Assembly (NCBI GenBank): GCA_017303855.1 | Contig: JAFLBL010000001.1 | Coordinates: 124,001-188,000, forward strand | DNA from: Chitinophagales bacterium | GTDB lineage: Bacteria; Bacteroidota; Bacteroidia; Chitinophagales; Chitinophagaceae | Reading direction: 5' to 3' | DNA: 64,000 nucleotides | Part shown: positions 1-8,690 of the stretch, one piece after another | Layout of the letters: every line of letters begins with the position of its first letter | Numbering within the stretch: the first letter of the stretch is position 1 | Notes under the pieces: model-generated | The model's database searches: none | Told to the model about the DNA's origin: nothing | The model's input: the letters and a program-made list of their open reading frames with translations, nothing else | Position numbers and translations under genes: made by a program

Positions 1-2
1 CA

Positions 3-296
3 TTGGCATTGGGAGCCCTGCTTGAGTTGCATCAGCCGCTGAATGCACAGGGACTTAGCTGGTACTATGGTGGTGGTGCCTATATCGGTTTTTTAAAAAC
101 GGTGAACACCACCACATTGAAAACAACCACGGATCCCAATTTCGGGGCACAGGGCGTGGTAGGACTGGATTATAAATTCAATAATATTCCGCTCAATCTT
201 TCACTGGACTGGAAGCCTGAACTGAATATTGTAACCGATATCAATTTTGAACCGGCCGCGATCGGATTAACGGCCAGGTTTACTTTTGGAAAGTAA
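3..296 (+). CDS. C-terminal end of an outer-membrane beta-barrel-like protein (5' truncated)
   Basis: The window opens inside this gene, so only the last 97 residues are visible. The apparent start is a TTG at the window edge and is not a credible initiator. The peptide alternates hydrophobic and polar residues in short strands with Gly and aromatic residues (GLSWYYGGGAYIGF, VGLDYKFNN, LNLSLDWKPEL) and ends with a strand IGLTARFTFGK. This is typical of the closing strands of a small outer-membrane beta-barrel. A hairpin terminator follows at 323-358. The family cannot be named from this fragment. Confidence 0.6.
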   Translation: MALGALLELHQPLNAQGLSWYYGGGAYIGFLKTVNTTTLKTTTDPNFGAQGVVGLDYKFNNIPLNLSLDWKPELNIVTDINFEPAAIGLTARFTFGK

Positions 297-322
297 TTTT
301 CTTCAGGGAACGGGACGGTAAG

Positions 323-358
323 GGGTTACATCTTAGTACTTAGATGTAGCCCTTTTTA
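323..358 (+). terminator. Intrinsic terminator after the first CDS
   Basis: Arms 323-333 and 342-352 pair (GGGTTACATCT with AGATGTAGCCC, one G-T wobble) around an 8-nt loop, followed directly by a T run at 353-357. It lies 27 bases after the stop at 296 and fits a rho-independent terminator. Confidence 0.75.
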
Positions 359-360
359 AT

Positions 361-541
361 TCAAAAGTCAAAAGGAAAAAGTCAAAATACCAGTCTTTGA
401 TTGGTAAATACTCCATGACATTGAAATTCCTGATTAAATTCCCTGGAAAACAAAATCCGGTGCCTGAATGGAATATTGCCACCCTTTACTGTTTTTTCAA
501 CTCACGGAGTCGATTTTTTACTTTTTACTTTTGACTTTTGA
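361..541. repeat. 28-nt inverted repeat around a 125-nt spacer in a 353-nt gene-free gap
   Basis: Positions 361-388 and 514-541 are near-perfect reverse complements (about 26 of 28). Both are built from the word TCAAAAG/TCAAAA. The arms lie in the gap 297-649, which otherwise holds only the terminator at 323-358 and the upstream region of the DeoR-type gene. No coding potential was seen between the arms. Similar word-built inverted repeats occur at other intergenic sites in this window. Confidence 0.7.
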
Positions 542-649
542 CTTGTCCCGGGGTTTCCTGCATTAGTTATCTTCCCCTCTGCAAATTTTTCCCGGTTTCT
601 GCGTTTTTTTGCAGGAATAACCTTATTTTAGTCCTGCTAAAACTGACGG

Positions 650-1399
650 ATGCTTAAAAAGGAAAGGCAGGCTTATATCCTGCATCAGGTTAACCTGCAT
701 AATAAGGTCCTTTCTTCTACTCTCTGCACTGAAATCAATGTGTCAGAAGATACGATCCGTCGCGACCTCCAGGAACTCTCCGAAGAGGGTAAGATTATAA
801 AAGTGCATGGAGGCGCCCTCTCCCATTCTTTCAATGAAGTTTCATTTCCGGTAAACGGCGTTTATTCGCAGCATCAGAAAAGGGTGATTGCGCAGAAAGC
901 CGTCAGCCTGATACAGAATGGCATGTTTGTACTGACGAGTGGAGGCACCACTATTATGGAAATGGCCCGTTGTCTGCCCCCCCAGCTGAAAGCCACGTTT
1001 ATCTCCGGCAGTATTCCCGTAATACTGGAATACATGCATCATCCCAATATTGAAGTCATTCTTATCGGAGATAAAATCTCAAAGAACTCTAAAATAACTG
1101 TTGGTTCTGAAGCGATTGCGAAAATAAAACAAATGAAACCCGACCTCTGTATTCTGGGAACCAATGCGATAGACCCGGAACAGGGAATTACGGATAATGA
1201 TTGGGAAGTGGTGCAGCTAAAGAAGGCCATGATAGAGTCTTCTAAAAAGGTAATATGTCTGGCCATTGCGGAAAAGATCAACACAGTGCAACCGATACGT
1301 GTTTGCGGGCTGGCTGATATTGATGTACTGATTACGGAACTGGAACCTGGCAACCCGGTGCTGCAACCTTTCGTTGATGCCGGTATTACTGTATTGTAA
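650..1399 (+). CDS. DeoR/GlpR-family transcriptional regulator
   Basis: A 249-residue protein of normal DeoR-family length. The N-terminus is a DeoR-type winged helix-turn-helix (MLKKERQAYILHQV, then VSEDTIRRDLQELSEEGK and the family hallmark KVHGGAL at about residues 50-57). The rest matches the DeoR sensor domain of the sugar-phosphate isomerase fold: the TSGGTT stretch near residue 96 resembles a phosphosugar-binding loop, and LGTNAIDPEQGIT near 170 is a family-typical segment. DeoR proteins usually repress sugar-use genes and respond to phosphorylated sugars. The gene is 44 bases upstream of susC in the same direction, so control of that locus is a fair inference. Its base composition is like the rest of the window, unlike the AT-rich genes after it. 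Confidence 0.9.
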   Translation: MLKKERQAYILHQVNLHNKVLSSTLCTEINVSEDTIRRDLQELSEEGKIIKVHGGALSHSFNEVSFPVNGVYSQHQKRVIAQKAVSLIQNGMFVLTSGGTTIMEMARCLPPQLKATFISGSIPVILEYMHHPNIEVILIGDKISKNSKITVGSEAIAKIKQMKPDLCILGTNAIDPEQGITDNDWEVVQLKKAMIESSKKVICLAIAEKINTVQPIRVCGLADIDVLITELEPGNPVLQPFVDAGITVL

Positions 1400-1443
1400 A
1401 TTTGTAAACTGCTTATTTAATAATTATATCAAAAAAAACAGCT

Positions 1444-4400
1444 ATGAGAAAAATGCTCCGGTTATTTCTGGCCTTTTCGCTGATGCTGCTGTTGCTGCCG
1501 CAGGCTATGCAGGCGCAGGAGCGTACCATCACGGGCACGATTGTGTCAGAGGATAACAAGACGCCATTGGCCGGTGTTACGGTCAGAGTAAAAGGTACCC
1601 GTAAGATCACGCAGACGGATGCCAATGGTAAGTTCACATTAAAAGTTAATACGGGAGAGATACTCGTTGCAACTTATGTGGGTTACACCACGGTTGAAGT
1701 TAAACCTGGTGCTGGAAGCACTGTAGGTATTACTCTTAAAACTGCTGACAATACAATGGGAGAAGTTGTAGTTACAGCTATGGATATTAAACGTACTCCC
1801 AGAGAATTAGGCTATTCTCTCCAAAAAGTTGATGGAAAAGACATTCAGGAAACCCAAAGAGAAAATTTTGTAAACGCTTTGCAAGGCCGTGTATCGGGCT
1901 TAACGGTAAGTGCATCCTCAGGACTAGCAGGTTCTTCATCAACCATTGTTTTAAGGGGATTTAATTCCTTAGCAATGAGCAATCAACCGCTTTTTGTTAT
2001 TGATGGTGTAATTATTGATAATCAAACAATTGACGAAAATTCCCAAGGCGGTGCTGGTGTTGGTATGGTTGAAAGGACAGGACTTGCAAGTACTAGCAAT
2101 AGAAACACTGATTACAGTAATAGAATTTCCGATATTAACCCAAATGACATAGAAACCATAACTGTTTTAAAAGGTCCTGAGGCCACTGCATTATATGGAA
2201 GTCAAGCAAGTTCAGGAGCAATAATAATTACAACAAAAAAAGGGAAATCAGGAAAAGCTTCAGTACAATACGACAATAGCTTCAGATTTTCTAGCTTAAA
2301 AAGATTCCCCGAAGTATTAAATAAATATAGTGGCGGAACGAACGGAATTGCATCTGGCACATTCAGAGCATTCGGTCCTGAATATGCTTCTGGAACAGCA
2401 ATATATGATAATATTGACGCTTTTTTCAAAACAGGATTTTCTCAAACTCATAATCTTGGAGTTGATTTTAGCATTAAAAACTCCACATTCAGAGTATCAG
2501 GTTCTTATTTTGATCAGGATGGCACTGTCCCGAATAATTGGTATAAAAGGTATACAGGAAGAATAACAAATACAACCAAATTTGGTAAGTTTATGGACGT
2601 TTCTCCGACTTTTAGTTATACCAATACTGTTAACAATAAAGTTTTAGGCAGTCTTGGTGGGTTTATGTTAAGCCTATTAGCTTGGCCATCAACTGATGAT
2701 ATACGTATTTTTTCTGATCCTAACGGCGAGAAACTATCTTTGTTTAATACAGATCCCAATCAGGATTTCGACAGTCCTCTTTTCAACGTGAATTTTAATA
2801 AAAACAGAGAAAAAACAGAGAGATATACCGCTAATTTATCTTTGAATATATATCCATTTAAATGGCTAACATTATCTGGAAGATTTGGTTACGAAACATA
2901 TAATACCGAAGGTTATTTACAATATCACCCTGACTCTTATTTTATTACTGCTGCAACAAAAGGACTTCAGGACAATTTTTGGAGAAAATACTTTGCTTAC
3001 AATCATACTTTAACTGCTACTGCTCGAAAAAGTTTAGGAAAATTCAATTTTCGAGCTATGGGAGGGACTATGTGGCAAGACTATGAGACACAAATGTTTG
3101 CCGTTAGTGGGAATACCTTAACCGATCCAAATCGAACTGACAGCAATAACACTTTGGCGACATCAAGAACAAGGCTACTGAGGAACAATTTTGGAGAATA
3201 TAACATATCGCAATTTCGTCAATTTGCCACATTTGGTGAATTTGCTGTAAATTATAAGAGTATTGCTTTCTTTAATTACACTCATAGATTTGAGTCTGTT
3301 TCAACACTTTCACCAAAAAACAGAAACTATAATTATCCTGGAGCAAGTTTGAGTTTTATTGTAAGTGATATATTCCCAAATATTAAAAAGGGAAATCTCT
3401 TGAATTACTTAAAAATTCGAACTTCTTTAGCTTCGACTGCAAGAATAAACAGCCCCTACTCTACTCAATCTGTTTTTGTAAATACGTTTACAAGTGGAGG
3501 AGGCTTTAATTATGGTTTTACAAGAGCTAATGAATTATTAAAGCCTGAAAAACAACAAACATATGAAGTTGGCACTGAGTGGAGATTCTTTAAAAGCAGA
3601 CTTAATCTGGAATTAACCTACTATAACACATTAAATAAAGATCAAATTGTTGATGGCGACTTCAGATTAAGCTACGCTACAGGATATGTAATTAATTCTT
3701 TAAATGTTGCGTCAACCAGAAATCAGGGAGTTGAAGTTGTACTGAATAGTACAATTATTAAAACAGACAAAGCAGGTTGGGATATGGCTATTAACTTTAA
3801 CCGTATGTGGAATAAAGTTATTTATCTGCCTGATAATGTTCCTGAATATTATATTGCAGCAACAAACGTATTTCAAAATATCAGGGCAGGTGTTGTAAGG
3901 GGCTTTCCAACAACTACAATTACGGGTTTTGGGTATGCAAGAAATCAGAAAGGAGACATTTTGATTGATCCACTTACTGGCTTACCACTAAATGATGGCG
4001 CATTCAAAATCAGAGGTGATAGAAACCCGGATTTCACAATCGGCTGGAACAATAATTTAAGAATTAAAAACTGGAGACTATCTATGCTTTGGGATTTAAA
4101 AGTCGGAGGTGATATTTTCAATGGCACACAAATGTTTATGACAAATTATGGAAAAAGTATTCTTACGGCAGACCGTTACAATCCCCGTGTAATTAAAGGT
4201 GTTTTAAGAGATGGCCAAGAAAATACGGCTACTCCAACTGTAAACAAAATTGTAGTTATTCCGGCTTACAATGATGCCTATTATGGATATACAGCTATGC
4301 CTGAAGAGGCTTATATCGAAAAAGATATAAATTGGTTTAGACTAAGAGACATAACGATCAGCTATACATTTCCTTCTAATCTCACAAAAAGTATAAGGGG

Positions 4401-4584
4401 ATTGAAATCTCTTAGTGTTTTTGCAACTGGAAATGAAGTTATACTTATGACAAATTACACAGGGGGAGATCCTGCAGCAAATGCAAACACGGCAGGTCAA
4501 CGAGGTGTTGGATCATTTGGGTTTGATTACGGCAAAGTGCCAACTCCAATTAACTTCAACTTTGGCATCAAAGCATCACTTTAA
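1444..4584 (+). CDS. SusC/RagA-family TonB-linked outer-membrane transporter
   Basis: A 1046-residue TonB-dependent transporter of the SusC class. It has a signal peptide (about residues 1-24, ending QAMQAQ), a carboxypeptidase-regulatory-like domain (TITGTIVSEDNKTPLAGVTVRVKG, residues about 28-95), the SusC motif GEVVVTAM, a plug domain with QPLFVIDGV and LKGPEATALYGSQASSGAI, and a long C-terminal beta-barrel. It should import a polymer fragment captured by the SusD partner 16 bases downstream. No glycoside hydrolase is nearby, so the substrate is unknown. Codon and base use change sharply inside the gene: the first roughly 70-100 codons look like the host, and the rest is AT-rich and matches susD and the following lipoprotein. 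A TAAATTTG sequence at 1397-1404 could be its -7 element. Confidence 0.95.
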   Translation: MRKMLRLFLAFSLMLLLLPQAMQAQERTITGTIVSEDNKTPLAGVTVRVKGTRKITQTDANGKFTLKVNTGEILVATYVGYTTVEVKPGAGSTVGITLKTADNTMGEVVVTAMDIKRTPRELGYSLQKVDGKDIQETQRENFVNALQGRVSGLTVSASSGLAGSSSTIVLRGFNSLAMSNQPLFVIDGVIIDNQTIDENSQGGAGVGMVERTGLASTSNRNTDYSNRISDINPNDIETITVLKGPEATALYGSQASSGAIIITTKKGKSGKASVQYDNSFRFSSLKRFPEVLNKYSGGTNGIASGTFRAFGPEYASGTAIYDNIDAFFKTGFSQTHNLGVDFSIKNSTFRVSGSYFDQDGTVPNNWYKRYTGRITNTTKFGKFMDVSPTFSYTNTVNNKVLGSLGGFMLSLLAWPSTDDIRIFSDPNGEKLSLFNTDPNQDFDSPLFNVNFNKNREKTERYTANLSLNIYPFKWLTLSGRFGYETYNTEGYLQYHPDSYFITAATKGLQDNFWRKYFAYNHTLTATARKSLGKFNFRAMGGTMWQDYETQMFAVSGNTLTDPNRTDSNNTLATSRTRLLRNNFGEYNISQFRQFATFGEFAVNYKSIAFFNYTHRFESVSTLSPKNRNYNYPGASLSFIVSDIFPNIKKGNLLNYLKIRTSLASTARINSPYSTQSVFVNTFTSGGGFNYGFTRANELLKPEKQQTYEVGTEWRFFKSRLNLELTYYNTLNKDQIVDGDFRLSYATGYVINSLNVASTRNQGVEVVLNSTIIKTDKAGWDMAINFNRMWNKVIYLPDNVPEYYIAATNVFQNIRAGVVRGFPTTTITGFGYARNQKGDILIDPLTGLPLNDGAFKIRGDRNPDFTIGWNNNLRIKNWRLSMLWDLKVGGDIFNGTQMFMTNYGKSILTADRYNPRVIKGVLRDGQENTATPTVNKIVVIPAYNDAYYGYTAMPEEAYIEKDINWFRLRDITISYTFPSNLTKSIRGLKSLSVFATGNEVILMTNYTGGDPAANANTAGQRGVGSFGFDYGKVPTPINFNFGIKASL

Positions 4585-4600
4585 TCTTAAATTAAGTTAT

Positions 4601-6235
4601 ATGCAAAAAAAATTAATTTATATATTTCTTTTTGTATTTGTTACAGCTATTACGCTGTACTCTTGTACAAAAAAAATTGACGAAGCATATCTAAATCCCA
4701 ACGCTGACACAAAAAAACCAATAGAAGAGTTGCTCCCTGGAATTATAGCAAATATGACTATAAATGGATCAGCTCAAGGCTCACTATATGGCACTCAGAA
4801 TGACTTACTATATATAGGCAGGTATGTGCAATATTGGGCAACAAACTCAACCGGAAACCAATATGATCAAATGGGTACTGCAACATGGAATAGCTTTCAT
4901 TCAATAATGGGAGCTCATTGGGCTGCCCATTATTATGGAGCCGGAAATAACCTTAATAAGATGATAGAATGGGGGATTGATGAAAAGAAATGGGATTATG
5001 TTGGAGTTGGTTATGCGATTAGAGCGTGGAGTTGGTTGACTTTGACTAACCTATATGGAGAGGTGATTTTAAAAACAGCATTTGAAGATCGGTTAACTTT
5101 CCCTTATGATTCTCAAGAGGAGGTCTATACAGAAGTAAGAAAATTATGTCATACATCCTTAGCGTTTCTGAATAAAACCGGAGACAATGTTAATCAGGCT
5201 AATCTGGCAAAAGGTGATCAATATATGAATGGAGGAGATGTAAACAAATGGAAAAAATTTGTATACGGAGTTCTAGCCAGATCCTTTAATCAGCTTACAA
5301 ATAAAGCCGATTATAATCCTGATTCAGTAATTCACTATTGTAACCTTTCAATTTCAAGTAATGCTGAAAATACATCTGCAAAATGGTCAAACTCTGGCGT
5401 TAACCATACATATAGCTACTTCTCACCATTTCGAGGTAATTTAAATGCGCTACGTCAAGGCCGTTTTATTGCAGAATTACTATCCGGGGCCAATCCGGAG
5501 TTTCCTGTCTCGGTTAATGATCCGAGGGCACCTTACATGCTTCAAGAAAATATTGCTGGTACGTATAAGGGTATCAGGCCAAACAAGGGATCTGATGGTC
5601 TTTCTGCAAATGAACTTCCAAATAATTTTTATGGAGGACCATGGTCGACTTCGGCTCCTCCGACACACGATACTACTGCTAGATATATTTTCAAAAATGC
5701 ACCAATCTGGCCGATAATATCGGCAAGCGAAATCCAATTCATTAAAGCCGAGGCTCTTTATAAAAAGGGTGATAAAGCATCTGCCTTAGCTGCGTATACA
5801 AGAGCAATTAATCTAAATTTCGACCAACTTACTGCTGATTATGAGACATCTGTACCTGCTTCCAAAAGAATGACAACAGCGACTAAAGCGGCTTATTTAA
5901 GTAACCCAAATGTAATACCAACAAACCCAAACAATTTAACTCTGTCAAAGATAATGCTCCAAAAATATATTGCTTTGTATGGATGGGGGGGTATTGAAAC
6001 ATGGGTTGATTTAAGAAGATACCATTATGACCTCGACATGGAAAACGGGAATCCCGTGTATAGAAACTTCAGTACACCTCCCGTAGCTGAACTTTATGCT
6101 AATAATAAACAAAAAGTAGTACAACGATGTTTCCCAAGAGGCGCATCAGAGATCTACAATCTTCCCGAACTAACAAAGATCGGTGGAAACTTAACGGACT
6201 ATCACACAAAAGAATGTTGGTTTTCTCAACGCTAA
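4601..6235 (+). CDS. SusD/RagB-like surface nutrient-binding lipoprotein
   Basis: The start is set at 4601 because it yields an SPII signal peptide (MQKKLIYIFLFVFVTA...TLYSC, lipidated Cys at about residue 22). The longer reading frame would run into susC. The 544-residue protein resembles the SusD-like subfamily with an opening SCTKKIDEAYLNPN, a TPR-rich helical body, and a closing region with IALYGWGGIETWVDLRRY, typical of SusD-like proteins (FPRGASEIYN near the end). It would sit on the outer leaflet and cap the SusC barrel. It is 16 bases after susC and shares its AT-rich composition. Confidence 0.92.
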   Translation: MQKKLIYIFLFVFVTAITLYSCTKKIDEAYLNPNADTKKPIEELLPGIIANMTINGSAQGSLYGTQNDLLYIGRYVQYWATNSTGNQYDQMGTATWNSFHSIMGAHWAAHYYGAGNNLNKMIEWGIDEKKWDYVGVGYAIRAWSWLTLTNLYGEVILKTAFEDRLTFPYDSQEEVYTEVRKLCHTSLAFLNKTGDNVNQANLAKGDQYMNGGDVNKWKKFVYGVLARSFNQLTNKADYNPDSVIHYCNLSISSNAENTSAKWSNSGVNHTYSYFSPFRGNLNALRQGRFIAELLSGANPEFPVSVNDPRAPYMLQENIAGTYKGIRPNKGSDGLSANELPNNFYGGPWSTSAPPTHDTTARYIFKNAPIWPIISASEIQFIKAEALYKKGDKASALAAYTRAINLNFDQLTADYETSVPASKRMTTATKAAYLSNPNVIPTNPNNLTLSKIMLQKYIALYGWGGIETWVDLRRYHYDLDMENGNPVYRNFSTPPVAELYANNKQKVVQRCFPRGASEIYNLPELTKIGGNLTDYHTKECWFSQR

Positions 6236-6247
6236 AATTTTAATAAC

Positions 6248-6979
6248 ATGAAACAAATAGTCAATATATTACCCCTACTGCTTATTATTGTTCTAGCAAC
6301 AGGGTGTAAGAAAAATTATGAACAACCAGTTGATGCGAATTATTCTTATGCCGACAAAAGTATTGTTCAATTATATAATGCAACATTAAGCACCACAAGG
6401 AATAATCTCTATATTAATTCAACTCAGATTAATGGAACACCGCTTTCATATGGCAGTTTATTCCCTTCAAATGCATACGGATTTAGCTCTCCGATTGGCC
6501 TTGCGTCATTTCTTATCAGAGACACATTGTCGACTTCGACTCAACCACAACTCTCTTTTGCACAAAATTTGCAAGGCGGTAAAAACTATACAATATTCAT
6601 GTATGATACGATGTCTGCCGTAAAGCAGAAAACAATAGAAACACCAGTTGTTATACCCGCTGACACAACAGCAAGAATACGTTTTGCCAATTTTATTTTT
6701 TCTAAAACCATAATACCAGCTGTGGATATATTTTCAAAGAAAAGAAATCAAAATATATTTACTAATATCTCAACGACTGAAGTAACTAACTACATCCCTT
6801 TTGCATCCAAAATAACAGACACTTTGTATGTTAGAGCTACCGGCACAACTACAGATCTTGCTGCCCTTAATGGCATTACACCAACTTCAAAAAGAGGATA
6901 TACAATTATTTTCAGAGGGAGTTATTCAATAACAACTGGAACATTAGCCAGGACACTTTCTTCATTCGTGAATTATTGA
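6248..6979 (+). CDS. DUF4397-like lipoprotein, third gene of the susCD operon
   Basis: A 243-residue exported lipoprotein with an SPII signal (LLLIIVLATGCKK, Cys at about residue 20). The body has two beta-sandwich-like segments, VQLYNATLSTTRNNLYINSTQIN and RIRFANFIFSKTIIPAVDIFSK, the pattern of DUF4397 proteins often found after SusC/SusD pairs. It starts 12 bases after susD, is AT-rich like it, and ends at a strong bidirectional terminator. It may be a surface glycan-binding accessory protein, but that role is inferred from position only. Confidence 0.7.
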   Translation: MKQIVNILPLLLIIVLATGCKKNYEQPVDANYSYADKSIVQLYNATLSTTRNNLYINSTQINGTPLSYGSLFPSNAYGFSSPIGLASFLIRDTLSTSTQPQLSFAQNLQGGKNYTIFMYDTMSAVKQKTIETPVVIPADTTARIRFANFIFSKTIIPAVDIFSKKRNQNIFTNISTTEVTNYIPFASKITDTLYVRATGTTTDLAALNGITPTSKRGYTIIFRGSYSITTGTLARTLSSFVNY

Positions 6980-6988
6980 TTTTCTTAA

Positions 6989-7030
6989 GAAATGTATAAA
7001 GCTTCCGTAAAAGAAAGCTTTATACATTTC
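6989..7030. terminator. Bidirectional terminator between converging genes
   Basis: Perfect 16-bp stem (6989-7004 with 7015-7030) around a 10-nt loop, with a CTTTTTA tail on the + strand. It separates the AT-rich sus block from the minus-strand gene ending at 7035. Confidence 0.8.
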
Positions 7031-7034
7031 CTTT

Positions 7035-8435
7035 TTATACAAAAAACAAATACGACACCGCTATCGCCGTTATAATCCCCACCAGATCCGCCAGTAACAT
7101 GGTACTTACCGCATACCGGGTGTTTTTAATCCCAACCGCGCCGAAATAAACGGCGATAATATAGAAAGTGGTATCGGAGGAACCACGGAAAACGGAAGCC
7201 AGGTTGCCGGCAAAAGAATCCACTCCCTGGGCATTTAATGTATCAATCATCATCGCCCGGGCTCCACTGCCGCTGAGCGGTTTGATAATGGCAGTGGGTA
7301 ATGCATCCACCACCCTTGTATCTCCTCCGAACCAGGTAAACAGAGACTTGAAACCATCCATTACATACTCAAATGCACCGCTGTTGCGGAGCAGGCTGAT
7401 CGCTACCAGTAAACCAACCAGGTACGGGATGATCCGCACCGCCGTTTCAAAACCGCCTTTGGCACCATCCACAAAAGAATCGAATACCGGGGTTTTCTTA
7501 TACACCGCTCCAGCCAGGATCAATAAAAAAATCAGCAGGATAATCCCGTTGCTCAGACTGGTGGAAAACAATTGCACCCCCTTCGCGTCCATGGTGCGTA
7601 TATATAAAATGATGGCCATGATTGCCGCGGTGATACCCAGAACCCAAAACAGGATGACCGGCTGAAACAGCCTGATCCGCTGCCGGATGGATACCAATGT
7701 CATGGCTGCAATGGTTGCCGCGAATGTGGCAATCATACAAGGAATAAAAATATCCGTCGGGTGGGCAGACTTCAATGCAACCCGATCGGCAATAATGATG
7801 GTAGGAATTAAGGTGAGTCCGGACGCATGCAGACATAAAAACATCAGCTGCGCATTGGTCGCTTTTGTTTTATCCGGATTCAGTTCCTGCAGACTTTCCA
7901 TGGCTTTTATTCCAAAAGGTGTAGCCGCATTATCCAGCCCAAGCAGGTTGGCTGAAAAATTCATGACCATATGTCCCATCGACGGATGCTCCCGCGGCAC
8001 TTCCGGAAATATTCTTGAAAAGAAAGGACCAATGATCCGGGATAGAAAGCGAATCCCTCCTGCCCTTTCAGCAATATTCATAAAACCAAGAAATAAAGCC
8101 ATAATACCGATCAGGCTGATACAAAGCTGTACCGCATCTTTTGTGGTTTCAAACACACCATTAGCCGGCAAAAGACGAAAAACACGGTAAGCCCCCTCAG
8201 GTGTCCTGGCCACTTTCTCTTTTTCCCAGACAGCCGTTTTCTGTACCGCCAGCTGGTTATGCACATACAGCGGCAAAGCGGCCGAATCCAGCAACCGGCT
8301 GGAAATAGTATCCGTGTTTTTGCCCGTTGCCAGGTGACTGAATAATTGCCCCTGTCCGGGTTCCAATACAAACCGCCCACCAGCCACCAGCAAGGCAATT
8401 ACGATAAAGGCGGTCCAGATTCTGCTTAAAGCCAT
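7035..8435 (-). CDS. Fused SpmA-SpmB-like nucleoside-recognition (Gate) membrane protein
   Basis: A 466-residue polytopic membrane protein. The N-terminal half resembles spore maturation protein A (MGHMVMNFSANLLGLDNAATPFG, about residues 150-175). The C-terminal half resembles spore maturation protein B (VFRGSSDTTFYIIAVYFGA near residue 420). In Firmicutes these are two adjacent genes. Here they form one chain, as known in other Bacteroidota. The Gate domain suggests transport of a small solute, but the substrate is unknown and this organism shows no sign of sporulation. It is divergent from ychF, and its start codon abuts a tandem-word repeat. Confidence 0.85.
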   Translation of the reverse strand: MALSRIWTAFIVIALLVAGGRFVLEPGQGQLFSHLATGKNTDTISSRLLDSAALPLYVHNQLAVQKTAVWEKEKVARTPEGAYRVFRLLPANGVFETTKDAVQLCISLIGIMALFLGFMNIAERAGGIRFLSRIIGPFFSRIFPEVPREHPSMGHMVMNFSANLLGLDNAATPFGIKAMESLQELNPDKTKATNAQLMFLCLHASGLTLIPTIIIADRVALKSAHPTDIFIPCMIATFAATIAAMTLVSIRQRIRLFQPVILFWVLGITAAIMAIILYIRTMDAKGVQLFSTSLSNGIILLIFLLILAGAVYKKTPVFDSFVDGAKGGFETAVRIIPYLVGLLVAISLLRNSGAFEYVMDGFKSLFTWFGGDTRVVDALPTAIIKPLSGSGARAMMIDTLNAQGVDSFAGNLASVFRGSSDTTFYIIAVYFGAVGIKNTRYAVSTMLLADLVGIITAIAVSYLFFV

Positions 8436-8440
8436 ATTTA

Positions 8441-8690
8441 ATTAGTTAGAAGTTAGTAGTTAGCAGATAGTAGTCAATACACTTTCATTAGAAATTAGTG
8501 GTTTGTTGTCAATATACTGCACTTACAAGAGATTGCTAACAAATCGTTTATAACAGGATGAAGATAATAAGAATTAGCGGCGAATTCTGTCCCGCAGCAC
8601 GAAGAAATGGGTTATCTTTGCACACTTTTTAAATAGTCAGCTTGTCGGGGCGCCCGACTACTAACTACTAACTTCTAACTACTAACTAAT
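8441..8690. repeat. Mirrored CTAACTA-word repeats next to two divergent start codons
   Basis: Positions 8441-8475 and 8656-8690 are imperfect inverted copies made of the word TAGTTAG/CTAACTA. One ends at the ATG of ychF (8691), and the other lies five bases from the start of the SpmAB-like gene (8435). Read along each mRNA, both genes carry the same G-poor CTAAC-rich leader just before the start codon. Confidence 0.75.
8614..8621 (+). promoter_or_regulatory. Candidate -7 element (TATCTTTG) for ychF
   Basis: TATCTTTG matches the Bacteroidota TAnnTTTG consensus. Transcription would start near 8627, giving a leader of about 64 bases that contains the CTAACTA words. No clear -33 TTTG was seen. 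Confidence 0.4.

Noticed and set aside
1600..6980. AT-rich sus block considered as a mobile element
   Set aside because: No integrase, transposase, tRNA junction or direct repeats at the ends. Recombination within susC fits better.
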